Below, piece after piece: positions 7,614 through 16,586 of a stretch of DNA of 64,000 bases. The stretch comes from Chloroflexota bacterium (GTDB taxonomy: Bacteria; Chloroflexota; FW602-bin22; JACPRP01). The position numbers and the translations under genes are program-made. The notes below the pieces were generated by a model. That model was not told the origin of the DNA. It worked only from the letters and a program-made list of their open reading frames with translations, and did not search any database. Location of the stretch: positions 1 to 64,000 of the forward strand of contig JACQUC010000258.1 of assembly GCA_016210495.1 (NCBI GenBank), given 5' to 3'. Position 1 is the first letter of the stretch. Every line of letters begins with the position of its first letter.

Positions 7614-8123
7614 TCAATACCATCGGTCCGTAGACCGTGGCGACATTATCACTCGGGTGGCGTGGTTTAAGAGGACAGCCTCAGCTCTAATCTCAACGCC
7701 GTAACTGCCCACCGGCGGAGGCCCGCTCTTGCCGGGGCACGCAATAGTAAGGACATAGTTTATTCCCACGCTCTCCCCTGGTGCCAGATCGAACAGGATC
7801 CGTGCAACCGAGTGTCTTTCTAAATCATACGTCATGCGGGCGGCACAACCCTCTATCGGGATTCGCAGCACGCTTGGTGCCAGAACCCGTGCATCAACCC
7901 ATTCCCAGACTTTCGCGGTTTCGGTCCCCTTGTTGACCAGGATTACCAGGACGCTGCGCCGGACCCCCTTCGGGTCCCCTTTCTTAACGTGCACCGGTGT
8001 GTCAACTGTCCAATCGAGCAAGACCTCGACAGCGACGTCGTACTTCTGGTTCCCCGGGAGCGTCCCTGGGGGCGTCGTCCCGCCCGGCCAGTCGTCCCAC
8101 TCTTGCGGTTGATCCTCCTCCAA
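7614..8123 (-). CDS. Hypothetical protein, beta-sandwich-like
   Basis: Up to 169 residues, with TTG at 8123 the earliest plausible start. No Shine-Dalgarno is visible and no ATG lies upstream before a stop, so the N-terminus may be lost. The middle (VRRSVLVILVNKGTETAKVWEWVDARV, continuing with a FDLAPGESVGINYVLTI segment) alternates hydrophobic and polar residues like an exposed Ig-like or CARDB-like fold. There is no signal peptide. I recognise no family. It may be a 5'-truncated surface protein. Confidence 0.45.
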   Translation of the reverse strand: MEEDQPQEWDDWPGGTTPPGTLPGNQKYDVAVEVLLDWTVDTPVHVKKGDPKGVRRSVLVILVNKGTETAKVWEWVDARVLAPSVLRIPIEGCAARMTYDLERHSVARILFDLAPGESVGINYVLTIACPGKSGPPPVGSYGVEIRAEAVLLNHATRVIMSPRSTDRWY

Positions 8124-8324
8124 AGTCCGCCAGACGCATAGCCGTCAGACAGGTGCATCTATTCTGCCATAGCGCTTTTTGTTTGGCAGTACTTTTAGCG
8201 CTCCCGTTCTCCTTGGTGGAAGCCACTCGAGCGGTTTGCGGTTGGCGTTAAGTTGGAGTATGTACAAAAGAAAAGTCGGCAAACAGAGGTGAATTGCGTG
8301 CGTGATCACCGTGGCTTGCGGGAG

Positions 8325-8723
8325 TTAACTTTTTACCCTTGGTAGCGGAAGGACGCTGACTTCGGCCATCGGATAATCGTCTGTGTTGCCGGTGACAATC
8401 GTAGCTCCATGACCATAGGCGACCGCGGCCACCAGCATGTCCGTGGTAGACAGGGTTATTCCGCGCCGCGCATTGTTGTAACGCCATTCCCCCGCTAGTT
8501 GTGCGTGCTCTGGCTCGATTACCAGGAAAGAGCAGCCGGTGAGGAGCTTCTGTGCCTTGTCTCGATACTTGGGGTTGAGGCCGGAGTACACCTCCGCGAC
8601 CACTACGTCGCACACGCACAGGGACTCGCCCCGGTCGTGGAGGTCTCGAATTAGCTCTACGGACGGAGTGACACCCGCCAGGTAGTCGATAACGGCATCG
8701 GAGTCCAGTAGATATCTTGACAT
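8325..8723 (-). CDS. PIN-domain ribonuclease toxin, VapC-like
   Basis: 132 residues. The four PIN acidic positions are visible: D7/D9 in YLLDSDAVIDYL, E44 in VVAEVYSGL, D95 in STTDMLVAA and D115/D116 in GNTDDYP. These bind Mg/Mn for single-strand RNA cleavage. The ATG overlaps the stop of the upstream RHH gene (TAATG), the classical antitoxin-toxin arrangement, and both are driven by the promoter at 9045-9073. The RNA target is unknown. Confidence 0.87.
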   Translation of the reverse strand: MSRYLLDSDAVIDYLAGVTPSVELIRDLHDRGESLCVCDVVVAEVYSGLNPKYRDKAQKLLTGCSFLVIEPEHAQLAGEWRYNNARRGITLSTTDMLVAAVAYGHGATIVTGNTDDYPMAEVSVLPLPRVKS

Positions 8724-9007
8724 TAGTTTGGCCGTGGCCCGAGTTTCCGTGCGAGCCTGGCGTCATCCTCCCGACGCTGAGCCCGTATCCAGGCGGACGT
8801 CTTTTCGGGGGTTTCCCATTCCGGGTGTGATGCGGTGTCTATTGCGCCGGCACACTCCCGCAAGGCGGCGGACAGCACTTCGCGAGAGAGCTTCTCTCGC
8901 ACAGCAGATTCTATAAAACGGCTTCGCTTGCGCTTGCCCGCAACCCGATCGACCTCCACCAGCAGGTCCTCCGGTAATACAACATGTGCACGTGTTGGCA
9001 CTGTCAT
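8723..9007 (-). CDS. Ribbon-helix-helix antitoxin, CopG/VapB-like
   Basis: 94 residues. The N-terminus TRAHVVLPEDLLVEVDRVAGKRKRSRF then IESAVREKL is a ribbon-helix-helix DNA-binding domain. The C-terminal half, charged and helical (WETPEKTSAWIRAQRRE), would wrap the PIN toxin. Translation is coupled to the toxin by a TAATG overlap. A near-perfect 22-bp palindrome covers the -10 of the promoter upstream, which fits autorepression. Confidence 0.85.
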   Translation of the reverse strand: MTVPTRAHVVLPEDLLVEVDRVAGKRKRSRFIESAVREKLSREVLSAALRECAGAIDTASHPEWETPEKTSAWIRAQRREDDARLARKLGPRPN

Positions 9008-9038
9008 GTTCTCCTCGAATTAAAGCCCACTACAAAGC

Positions 9039-9073
9039 ACATATATGGTACCACATATGTACCGGTGTGTCAA
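9039..9073 (-). promoter_or_regulatory. Toxin-antitoxin promoter with overlapping palindromic operator
   Basis: Minus-strand TTGACA (9068-9073), 17 bases, TACCAT (9045-9050). The palindrome at 9039-9060 (ACATATATGG / CCACATATGT around a central TA) matches its own complement except at one position per arm and covers the -10. This is the expected layout for RHH autoregulation. Confidence 0.65.
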
Positions 9074-9112
9074 AGTTGGTCGGGTTCGCCCCAGGGTTCG
9101 TCTCCGCCCCGT

Positions 9113-9415
9113 CTACACCCGGCACCCCAGCTTATACCCCTCGTGGATCGCGTTGTGTAGACCGCGCGGGGCGATGGCGTCGCCGATGATGTGGGTCTCG
9201 TCCACCATAAACTCTACCTGGTGCACGAGATCCTGGCGCGATTTGCGCGGGCCCGCCGCGATGACGGTGTCGGCGGGCAAGAGGACTTCGTTGCCTTTCT
9301 TCAGGTAGCCCATAAGACTGGTTATCTCGACGCCGTCGAACCCCGCCTTTATGGCCCGCTTGGACGCCTCCGCGTGATCGATGTCAGGGAATCGCTCTTC
9401 ACCACTGCACCTCAT
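9113..9415 (-). pseudogene. Remnant of an FMN/FAD NADH-dependent oxidoreductase (2,4-dienoyl-CoA reductase-like), C-terminal end
   Basis: About 100 codons from an ATG at 9415. The end reads DETHIIGDAIAPRGLHNAIHEGYKLG, the usual C-terminal dinucleotide-domain signature of FadH/OYE-like reductases (IGD...P...A.HEG). Before it NEVLLPADTVIAAG also fits that domain. The remaining several hundred residues are missing; the N-terminal AGFDGVEI may be a joined piece of the OYE barrel or belong to the same domain. It is too short to be active. Confidence 0.55.
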
Positions 9416-9528
9416 CGCTAAGCTCCGATCTCCCTTATTCGCCTTTTCCTTTCGATCTCGCATTATAGCATATCGGGCAATTGCTGGGCTTTGATGCACT
9501 TTCGGCTCAATTCGACCCAGAACACAGC

Positions 9529-9556
9529 TTGACAAGCTGCCAAGAAGTGGTAGAAT
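9529..9556 (+). promoter_or_regulatory. Distal promoter of the enamidase-like gene
   Basis: TTGACA (9529-9534), 16 bases, TAGAAT (9551-9556). Confidence 0.5.
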
Positions 9557-9684
9557 CTTTGCAGTCTTGTCCAGCGCTGAGTATTGCAGCAAAGGAGTTG
9601 TCCGTCGATTTGCTCGCCAAAGGACGCCCTCGTTTCGCGCTTGACGGCGTTCCTGCCAGCTTCTTTGTGCCTATCCGTCGAACC

Positions 9685-9713
9685 TTGACAAGCCAGGTTC
9701 GTTGTGATATACC
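9685..9713 (+). promoter_or_regulatory. Proximal promoter of the enamidase-like gene
   Basis: TTGACA (9685-9690), 17 bases, TATACC (9708-9713). The gene's ribosome site GTGGAGGAAAGGA is just before the ATG at 9927. Confidence 0.5.
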
Positions 9714-9926
9714 GAAACTGTCCCCAACCAGGGCTGCTTGTGGGATCGATTTGTGTCTCGTCGAACGGCGCGCCCAACCGCACGAGGACACCCAAGCTCC
9801 CTTGACCAAGGACCAGCAGGAAACAGCTCACCCGAAAGTGGCCCGACGACAACCGCACAGGGGTTCGTCGTGGCTTGTTAGCCTGTCGCTAAGTTTTGAG
9901 TTCAAGAAACGTGGAGGAAAGGACGT

Positions 9927-11147
9927 ATGAGGAAAGTTGCGCTCACGAACATCGCTACACTTGTTTCAGGAGACATCCGTCGGCCGATTCTCGACGCCAA
10001 CACGGTCCTGATCGAGGACGGTAAGATCTCCAAGGTGGGCATGGCGGCAGACATTGACGTGTCGGGCTGCGATCCAGTCATCGACGTGAATGGCATGACC
10101 CTCTGCCCGGGCCTCATCGACCCCCACACGCACGGTGTGATCGGCGACTGGCACCCGAGACACAAGGTCTTCGGGTGGATGGAGGGCGCTTTGCAGGCAG
10201 GCGTGACGACGGCCCTGTCGCAGGGAGAGCCCCACACCCAGGGATGTCCAACCGATCCCGTGGGCACCAAATGCCTGGCGATCTTGGCGGCGAAGACGAT
10301 GCAGAACTTCCGGCCCGGCGGAGCAATGAAGTATCACGGCGGTGCCCTCATTCTTCGTGCAGGGCTGAAGGAAGCCGATTTCAAGGAGATGTCCGAGAAC
10401 GGCGTCTGGCTGCTTGCAGAGATCGGTGGCGGTGGCCTGTACAAGCCGGAGGATACCAGAGAGATGGTGGCCTGGGCGCGCAAGTACGGGTTTAAGGTCC
10501 CAATGCACTGTGGTGGCGAGTCGATCCCTGGCTCGGCCCTGGTAGGGCCGGCGATGATCATCGAGACCCAGCCCGACTGCGTGGTACACACCAACGGTGG
10601 CTGCACGGCTGTGTCGATGGGTGAGATCAAGCAACTGATATATGAAACTCGCTTCCCGCTTGAGGTCATCTACAACGGCAATCCTTGGGCTGCCTACGAG
10701 ATCGTCCGCATGTTGGCCGAGAAAGATGAGTTGGATCGCCTGTTCCTTGGCTCGGATACGCCGATTGGCATCGGTGTTATTCCCACAGCCATTCTGCGCT
10801 GCATGGTTCAGATTTCGTCGTTGAACAAGATACCGGCGGCAAAAGTGATCGCGGCGGCAACAGGCAACACGGCGCGTGTCTACGGCCTGAACGTGGGCAT
10901 CGTAGAGCCGGGTCGCGAGGCAGACCTGCTCGTCATGGATTTTGCGCAGAGTTCCGCAGCGAAGAATGCGCTGGAGAACATCGAGATCGGCGACACGCCC
11001 TCCATAGCGATGATAATGGTGGATGGAGAGATCGTGACGACGCGCGGGAGAAACGCGCCGCAGGCGACGCGAGGCATCAAGATCAATGGACAGGAGATGG
11101 GGGCGGCCGTGAGCGTGCACGAGTACTTCTTTGGCCGATCTTCTTAG
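9927..11147 (+). CDS. Enamidase-like amidohydrolase
   Basis: 406 residues of the amidohydrolase superfamily, with metal-binding positions H67 and H69 (DPHTHG), E165 (LLAEIGGGGL), H194 (PMHCGGES), H221 (VVHTNGG) and D277 (GSDTPIG). The pattern resembles the enamidase of Eubacterium barkeri nicotinate fermentation: LVSGDI near the N-terminus, AGVTTALSQGEPH, KYHGGALIL and the HTNGGCTAVSM block. That enzyme converts 1,4,5,6-tetrahydro-6-oxonicotinate to 2-formylglutarate by hydrolysing an enamide and then a ring amide. The nearby UbiD, Mo enzyme and XDH-like genes make N-heterocycle or cyclic-amide catabolism plausible. The exact substrate is inferred from similarity; other cyclic amides are possible. 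Confidence 0.78.
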   Translation: MRKVALTNIATLVSGDIRRPILDANTVLIEDGKISKVGMAADIDVSGCDPVIDVNGMTLCPGLIDPHTHGVIGDWHPRHKVFGWMEGALQAGVTTALSQGEPHTQGCPTDPVGTKCLAILAAKTMQNFRPGGAMKYHGGALILRAGLKEADFKEMSENGVWLLAEIGGGGLYKPEDTREMVAWARKYGFKVPMHCGGESIPGSALVGPAMIIETQPDCVVHTNGGCTAVSMGEIKQLIYETRFPLEVIYNGNPWAAYEIVRMLAEKDELDRLFLGSDTPIGIGVIPTAILRCMVQISSLNKIPAAKVIAAATGNTARVYGLNVGIVEPGREADLLVMDFAQSSAAKNALENIEIGDTPSIAMIMVDGEIVTTRGRNAPQATRGIKINGQEMGAAVSVHEYFFGRSS

Positions 11148-11184
11148 AGCGGATATCGGAAAAATAAATCATAGGAGGTCAAGT

Positions 11185-12552
11185 GTGGCAAAAGGAGTAG
11201 GACTACTTTTCACGGTTCTTTTGGTGGCGGCTCTGGTGGCGGGCTGTGCTCAGCCGGCGCCCGCGCCCGAGAAACCGGCGGCCGCGACTCCGGCCGCTAA
11301 GCCCGCGGAGTCCAAGCCTGCCGAGAGTAAGCCTGCGGCGGCGACCCCCGCGGCGAAGGCCCCTGATAAGCCGACGGCAGCCCCCGCCGCCGCGGCCAAG
11401 CCCGCCATCAAGATCGGGTATCTGACGCCTCTTACGGGTGTCTACGCCGCGCTCGGCGCCGATCTAAAGGATGGCTTCGCGCTGTACCTCGAGGAGAAGG
11501 GTGGCCAGTTGGCAGGGCGCAAGATCGAGGTGCTTGTAGAAGACAGCGAGGCCAAGCCCGACGTAGGCTTGACCAAGGCCAAGAAACTGGTCGAGCGGGA
11601 CAACGTGCAGATGCTGGCCGGAGTCATCCACAGTGGTGTTGCCCTGGGGCTTGCTCCGTACGCGAAAGAGAAAAAGATCCCTCTCTTTATTCACAACGCC
11701 GGGGCCGACGACCTGACCAAGAAGGAGGCCAGCCCTTACATCTTTCGCATCTCGTTCGCCAACAGCATGAACACGCATCCTGTGGGTGAATGGGCTTACA
11801 AGAAGGGCCTGCGGAAGGCGGCAATCGTTTCGTCGGACTACGCCGCGGGATGGGAATACTCCGGCGGATTCGCTCGCACTTTTACGGAGGCGGGGGGCCA
11901 GATAGTGCAAGAGCTCTACCACCCGCTTGGTGCGGCCGATCTCTCGCCATACATCACGGCCATCAAGCCCGAGGTCGACGTCGTCTACTCGTTTAACTCA
12001 GGTGCGGACGCACTGAAGTTCGTGAAAACCTACGAGGAGTACGGGGTCAAGAAGCGAGCTGCCCTGATCGGACCGGGCGGGCTGACGGACGACTCGATTC
12101 TTCCTCAACAGGGTGACGCCGCACTGGGCACCTTCACGTCCGGCAACTACACGACCGCGCTGGCAAACCCTGAGAACAAGACTTTCATGGCCGCCTTCAC
12201 GAAGAAGTTCAACCGGCCGGTCACGTACTTTGCGGAGCACGGCTACGCGGGCGCAATGATGTTGGAGAAGGCATTGCAGGCAGTCCAGGGCAACATGGAG
12301 GATTCCGAAAAGTTCCTCGCGGCGCTGGCGAAGGCGGAGGTTCCCAACGCTCCGCGCGGCCCCATCAAGCTCGACCAGTACCGAAACATCATTAACAACA
12401 TCTACATCATGGAAACTAAGAAGGTAGACGGGAAGCTGGTGAACGTTCCCATAGAAACCTTCAAGGATGTTTCGCAGTTCTGGAAGTGGAGCCCCGATGA
12501 GTTCACGAAGATGCCCACCTACACCGACGCGAAAGGTAAGTGGGCTAAGTAG
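11185..12552 (+). CDS. Branched-chain-amino-acid-type ABC substrate-binding lipoprotein (LivJ family)
   Basis: I chose the GTG at 11185 because AGGAGG lies 6 nt upstream; a longer frame from 11131 overlaps the previous gene. The 455-residue product has a lipoprotein signal with lipobox VAGC, a linker of about 50 residues rich in Ala/Pro/Lys, then a Peripla_BP_6 domain (KIGYLTPLTGVYAALGADLKDG, EVLVEDSEAKPDVGLTKAKKL, VVYSFNSGADALKF). The family binds amino acids, aromatic acids or amides. It lies 37 nt after the enamidase-like gene, so they probably share a transcript. It could serve the LivHMGF genes at 20.6-23.9 kb, which lack their own binding protein. Confidence 0.87.
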   Translation: MAKGVGLLFTVLLVAALVAGCAQPAPAPEKPAAATPAAKPAESKPAESKPAAATPAAKAPDKPTAAPAAAAKPAIKIGYLTPLTGVYAALGADLKDGFALYLEEKGGQLAGRKIEVLVEDSEAKPDVGLTKAKKLVERDNVQMLAGVIHSGVALGLAPYAKEKKIPLFIHNAGADDLTKKEASPYIFRISFANSMNTHPVGEWAYKKGLRKAAIVSSDYAAGWEYSGGFARTFTEAGGQIVQELYHPLGAADLSPYITAIKPEVDVVYSFNSGADALKFVKTYEEYGVKKRAALIGPGGLTDDSILPQQGDAALGTFTSGNYTTALANPENKTFMAAFTKKFNRPVTYFAEHGYAGAMMLEKALQAVQGNMEDSEKFLAALAKAEVPNAPRGPIKLDQYRNIINNIYIMETKKVDGKLVNVPIETFKDVSQFWKWSPDEFTKMPTYTDAKGKWAK

Positions 12553-12611
12553 CATTCAGTCACGTGGCAACCAGGGCAAGGTCCCTAGATGAAGTGAGCC
12601 AATAAGTGCCC

Positions 12612-12644
12612 GTAGGGGCATCCGCCATAGGCGGATGCCCCTAC
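12612..12644. repeat. GTAGGGGC-type hairpin repeat
   Basis: Perfect 15-bp arms (GTAGGGGCATCCGCC and its complement) with an ATA loop lie between the LivJ-type gene and ubiD. It belongs to the same shape class as the hairpins at 29413, 40312, 41721 and 57018. It may act as a terminator, although no U-run follows. Confidence 0.6.
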
Positions 12645-12697
12645 CAGACCTGCTCTGGTTGCTGCACACAATCCAAGCACAACCAGGAGGACAGCGG

Positions 12698-14098
12698 ATG
12701 CCAAAAGATATGCGGACCTGGATCAACCAGCTCGAGGAAGCCGGAGAGCTTCTTCACCTTAAGCGACCGGTGAGTCCCCTGACCGAGATGGGCGCTCTCA
12801 TGTACGAGTGCAGGGACAAGGCGCTCCTTTTTGAAAGACTGACCGGCTTTCCCGGCTGGCGAGGTATTGGGCAGGCTCCCGCGACGCCCCGCCAGGCCGC
12901 CATCGCCTTCGACACAACACTCGATCAGGTCGTTCCTACTTTCGCCGGCAAGCTAAACCAGCGCGTTGCTCCCGAGATGGTAGCGACCGGTCCCGTGAAA
13001 GAGGTGATCCTCAAAGGGGAGGATGTCGACGTGCGAAAGCTGCCGGCGCACAAGGCCGGCGTCAAAGACGCGGCGCCGTTCATCACTGCGGGCATGTGCA
13101 TTACCAAGGACCCGGATACCGGTATCAGGAACATGAGCATTCATCGTCTCCAGATCAAGGAAAGAAATCGTACCGGCTTCTTGGGCATAGTCGGGCGCCA
13201 CACGTATCTCAATTACCGAAAATACGAGCTGAAGAACGAGCCAATGCCCATTGCCGTTTGCATCGGGCATCACCCGCTTTACTATTTCGCGGCGACGACC
13301 ACGGGCCCCTACGAAATGGACGAGATCGAGCTGGCAGGTGCACTGCTCGGAGAGCCCGTGCCCCTGGTGAAGTGCGAGACCATAGACCTGGAAGTGCCTG
13401 CGTACGCCGAGATCATCCTGGAGGGCCACGTTCTACCTCACTATCGTGAGTCGGAGGGGCCATTCTCGGAGTTCCAGGACTACTATATAGCCGGAACGGG
13501 CCAGAACCCCGTGCTCGAGTTCACGGCGATGACCATGCGCAAGGACGCCATCTACAAGAACCTCCAGAACGGGGCGGAGGTCGAGGGCTGTGTCTACCAC
13601 AAGCTGCCGATGGCGGCCACGATCTACAACCGCCTGAAGAACATCGGCGGTATGGCTCTCGTCAAGAACGTGATGACGCTGCCGGGCATCTTCGGCGTAG
13701 TAGTGCAAATGACGCCGCGCTTCTACGGCGAGGCAAAGACCGTGTTGCTGAGCGTCCTTTCCTCCGAGTATCTCCATCCGAAGATCGCCATCGCGGTGGA
13801 CGAGGATGTGGACATATTCAATAACACGGACATCATCTGGGCCGTCAACACGCGCGTCAACCCCGAGGAGGACATCATGGTCATTCCGGGGATGCGCATT
13901 ATCCCGATGGACCCGACGGGGAAAGAGTACGGCGTCAGCAGCACGCCCGAGTGGCACCGTATCGGCGGGAAAATGATCATCGACGCCACCAAGCCGCCCA
14001 CCTGCAATGCCCAAGGTCGGGAGCAGTTCGAGCGAATTCGTCCAATCGGTAAGGGCGAGGTTTTCTTGAAAGATTACCTAGAGTGGAATGATGCCTGA
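12698..14098 (+). CDS. UbiD family prenyl-FMN-dependent (de)carboxylase
   Basis: 466 residues from the ATG at 12698, preceded by CCAGGAGGACA. The UbiD order is complete: MRTWINQLEEAGELLHLKRP at the N-terminus, then HRLQIKERNRTGF, the YRESEGPFSEFQDYY block with its paired Glu residues, YHKLPMAATIY, and a C-terminal DATKPP. UbiD enzymes use prenylated FMN, made by UbiX, to decarboxylate or carboxylate unsaturated and aromatic acids. ubiX is not in the window. The stop overlaps the Mo oxidoreductase start by about 11 nt, so the two are coupled and probably act in one pathway. Confidence 0.9.
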   Translation: MPKDMRTWINQLEEAGELLHLKRPVSPLTEMGALMYECRDKALLFERLTGFPGWRGIGQAPATPRQAAIAFDTTLDQVVPTFAGKLNQRVAPEMVATGPVKEVILKGEDVDVRKLPAHKAGVKDAAPFITAGMCITKDPDTGIRNMSIHRLQIKERNRTGFLGIVGRHTYLNYRKYELKNEPMPIAVCIGHHPLYYFAATTTGPYEMDEIELAGALLGEPVPLVKCETIDLEVPAYAEIILEGHVLPHYRESEGPFSEFQDYYIAGTGQNPVLEFTAMTMRKDAIYKNLQNGAEVEGCVYHKLPMAATIYNRLKNIGGMALVKNVMTLPGIFGVVVQMTPRFYGEAKTVLLSVLSSEYLHPKIAIAVDEDVDIFNNTDIIWAVNTRVNPEEDIMVIPGMRIIPMDPTGKEYGVSSTPEWHRIGGKMIIDATKPPTCNAQGREQFERIRPIGKGEVFLKDYLEWNDA

Positions 14099-16571
14099 TC
14101 GTAACGAACGATGGATTCCTAGCACCTGCAAGCTGTGCCTGCACGGCTGTGGCATATTGGTCAAGGTCGTCGACGGCGTGGCCGTCAAGATCGAGGGCAA
14201 TCCCAACAACCTGGACAATCTGGGCAAGCTTTGCCCGAAAGGGAACGCCGGTCTTATGCGGCTGTACGATCCCCGCCGGGTCAAGGCGCCGTTACGGCGC
14301 ACCAACCCCAGGAAGGGCTATGACCAGGATCCTGGCTGGGAAGAGATCAGTTGGGACGAAGCCCTCGACGAGGTTGCGCGCAGGTTCCGGAAGATCCGCG
14401 AGGACAACCCGCGAAAGCTCCTTGCCTCCGTGGGCGACTTCCAGCGCTCGTACCTGTGGGCGTGGCCGTTGATCTTCGGGGCGCCGCACATCGTTAGCAC
14501 CGTCGGCACCTATTGCGGCTCAGCAGCACACCCGTTGAGCGGTATCGTGGACGGCTGCTTTAGCAACGTCAACGACTACGACCATTGCAACTACTGGATC
14601 CAGATCGGAGCGGGCGACGGGTTCTCCTCCCATCTCCACTTGTCAGGATCGGCAAAACGCATGGCCGATGCCAGAATGCGGGGCATGCGGTTGGTCGTCG
14701 TGGATCCTCGGCTCTCCGTGGCGGCCGCCAAGGCAGACGAATGGATCCCCATTCGTCCGGCGACGGACCGCGCCTTTGTGCTGGGGCTCATGAACGTGCT
14801 GGTCTTCGAGCTTGGCATCCACGACGCCAGGTTCCTCAAGATTCAAACCAACGCACCATATCTTGTGGGGCCGGACGGTTTTATGGTGCGTGACCAGTCG
14901 GGCAAGCCGCTCGTTTGGGATGGCGTTGAGCGGGTTGTGAAAGCCTACGACGACCCGACCGTGCGGGACTTCTCTCTGGAGGGAACCTACACGGCGCAGG
15001 GCGTCGAGTGCAGGCCGGCCTTCCAGGTGTTCAAGGACATATTGAAAGACTACACACCCGAAAGCATGTCGCTGGTGACGAGCGTGCCTGTCGAAACCAT
15101 CAGACGCATCGCCAGGGAGCTGGGCGAGGCGGCACGCATCGGTAGCACCATCGTGCTCGACGGCAAGGAGTATCCCTACCGGCCGGCGGCCGTGACGTAC
15201 TATCGCGGTGCCCACTCCCACGCCGACGGCACCCTCGACAACATGACTTTCAAGACCATTAACACGCTTCTGGGCAACGTCGACGTTCCCGGCGGCCATC
15301 TCGGCGTTCCCTATGATTTCCGAGGTTATCTGATCGAGCCGGGTCCGGATGGCATGGTCGCACCAAAGCCGCACCAGGATATGCCCTGGATGCCGTTCAG
15401 ATACCCGCCGCTTTCATCGCACCTGGCGGAGCTGTTCCCCATCGGGTTCACGGCCGGCCATCTGAGCGTCGAGACCTTGACCAACCCCGGCAAGTACAGC
15501 CCGGCCTTCAAGCCCGAGGCGATGCTAATCTACCATTCGAACCCAATATGGAATCAGCCCGCTACCGACAAGATGATCGGAATTCTCAAGAGCCTGGACT
15601 TCATCGTGGCCATCGACATACTGCTCAACGAGTCGACTGTCTGGGCCGATATCGTGCTGCCCGATCATTCGTATCTGGAATCGTATGCTTTGCAGTGTAG
15701 CGAGCCGCCGATGGTCACAGGACAGACGCTACGGCAACCGGTAGTTGGGCCACTGTACAAAACCAAAGACGCGGTAGACATCTTCTACGAGTTGGCCGAA
15801 AGAATTGGCTTCCTCGAGGACTGGAACGATTACCTGAACTTCCGGCTTTGGTTTTACAAGAAGCCTCAGTACATGCTCGATCCGAAGATGAAGCATAGTC
15901 CCGAGGAGATTCTGGACGCCGTGGCCAGGTCTGTTAATGGGGACGAGCGAGGCCTCGAGTGGTTCAAAGAGCACGGCAACGCCGTGAGGAAGCTTACCCC
16001 GGCGGAGATGTACCAGCCTTACCACGAGCTGCGAATACCTTTTTACTTCGAGTTCATCAAGAAGACGGGCAAAGAGCTTGCGGAGAAGATAAGAGAAAAG
16101 GGCGGTGAGTGGGATACCTCTGACTACCTGCCTCTGCCGATTTGGCGAGAGAGCAAGCTGTATCGTGAGCCGTCCGAGTTCGATATGTATGCCATTTGTT
16201 TCAAGGAGGCCATACACAATTTCGCCGATACGATTACCATCCCCTGGCTCACTGAGATCAGCGACCGGGATCCGGCGAATCTTGGCATTCTGATCAATGC
16301 TCAGACCGCACGGCGCAAGGGGATTGCCAGTGGTGACGAAATCGTCGTGACCTCGCCTTACGGAGAGGTTCGCGGCAAGGCCGTGGTGACTCAGGGGATC
16401 CATCCGGAGGTGGTCGGGGTGTCCAATGGTGTGAGCCGCTGGGTGAACCGCGCTCTGCCGAACCGCCCGGCGATCTCTTTCAATAGCCTTCTCAGCCCTT
16501 CGATGGACTATACCGACAAGGTCACAGGATCGTTCGAGACGGCCGCCAGGGTGAAAGTCGCCAGGGCATAG
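14088..16571 (+). CDS. Mo/W-bis-MGD oxidoreductase, DMSO reductase superfamily, catalytic subunit
   Basis: 827 residues. The N-terminal [4Fe-4S] motif is C14-x2-C17-x3-C21 with C49 (KLCPKGN). Next comes the Molybdopterin core (WEEISWDEALDEVA), then TYCGSAAHP, where C143 is a candidate metal ligand, and a C-terminal MGD-binding domain (PYGEVRGKAVVTQGIHPEVVGV). No Tat signal is present, so it should work in the cytoplasm, unlike most PsrA/PhsA proteins. ATGs at 14088 and 14091 both overlap the UbiD stop. Fe-S and NrfD-type genes follow after a MoaD-like gene, indicating a quinone-linked three-subunit complex. The reaction is not identifiable by eye; hydroxylation or reduction of the UbiD substrate or product is a guess. 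Confidence 0.88.
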   Translation: MMPDRNERWIPSTCKLCLHGCGILVKVVDGVAVKIEGNPNNLDNLGKLCPKGNAGLMRLYDPRRVKAPLRRTNPRKGYDQDPGWEEISWDEALDEVARRFRKIREDNPRKLLASVGDFQRSYLWAWPLIFGAPHIVSTVGTYCGSAAHPLSGIVDGCFSNVNDYDHCNYWIQIGAGDGFSSHLHLSGSAKRMADARMRGMRLVVVDPRLSVAAAKADEWIPIRPATDRAFVLGLMNVLVFELGIHDARFLKIQTNAPYLVGPDGFMVRDQSGKPLVWDGVERVVKAYDDPTVRDFSLEGTYTAQGVECRPAFQVFKDILKDYTPESMSLVTSVPVETIRRIARELGEAARIGSTIVLDGKEYPYRPAAVTYYRGAHSHADGTLDNMTFKTINTLLGNVDVPGGHLGVPYDFRGYLIEPGPDGMVAPKPHQDMPWMPFRYPPLSSHLAELFPIGFTAGHLSVETLTNPGKYSPAFKPEAMLIYHSNPIWNQPATDKMIGILKSLDFIVAIDILLNESTVWADIVLPDHSYLESYALQCSEPPMVTGQTLRQPVVGPLYKTKDAVDIFYELAERIGFLEDWNDYLNFRLWFYKKPQYMLDPKMKHSPEEILDAVARSVNGDERGLEWFKEHGNAVRKLTPAEMYQPYHELRIPFYFEFIKKTGKELAEKIREKGGEWDTSDYLPLPIWRESKLYREPSEFDMYAICFKEAIHNFADTITIPWLTEISDRDPANLGILINAQTARRKGIASGDEIVVTSPYGEVRGKAVVTQGIHPEVVGVSNGVSRWVNRALPNRPAISFNSLLSPSMDYTDKVTGSFETAARVKVARA

Positions 16572-16586
16572 AGGGTTTGGGGCGAT

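Larger units (their letters stand above)
9416..9926 (+). other. 511-nt non-coding region with two promoters upstream of the enamidase-like gene
   Basis: No convincing gene lies here; a 149-codon frame reaching the next start has no family features. It contains two sigma70-type promoters (listed separately) facing the amidohydrolase, which would give leaders of about 360 and 210 nt. I see no recognised riboswitch in them. Confidence 0.45.

Noticed and set aside
9481..9930. 149-codon plus-strand frame upstream of the enamidase-like gene
   Set aside because: It contains two promoters and shows no domain features; more likely non-coding leader DNA.
9966..11120. 384-codon minus-strand frame opposite the enamidase-like gene
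   Set aside because: His/Arg/Asp-rich antisense shadow without recognisable fold.
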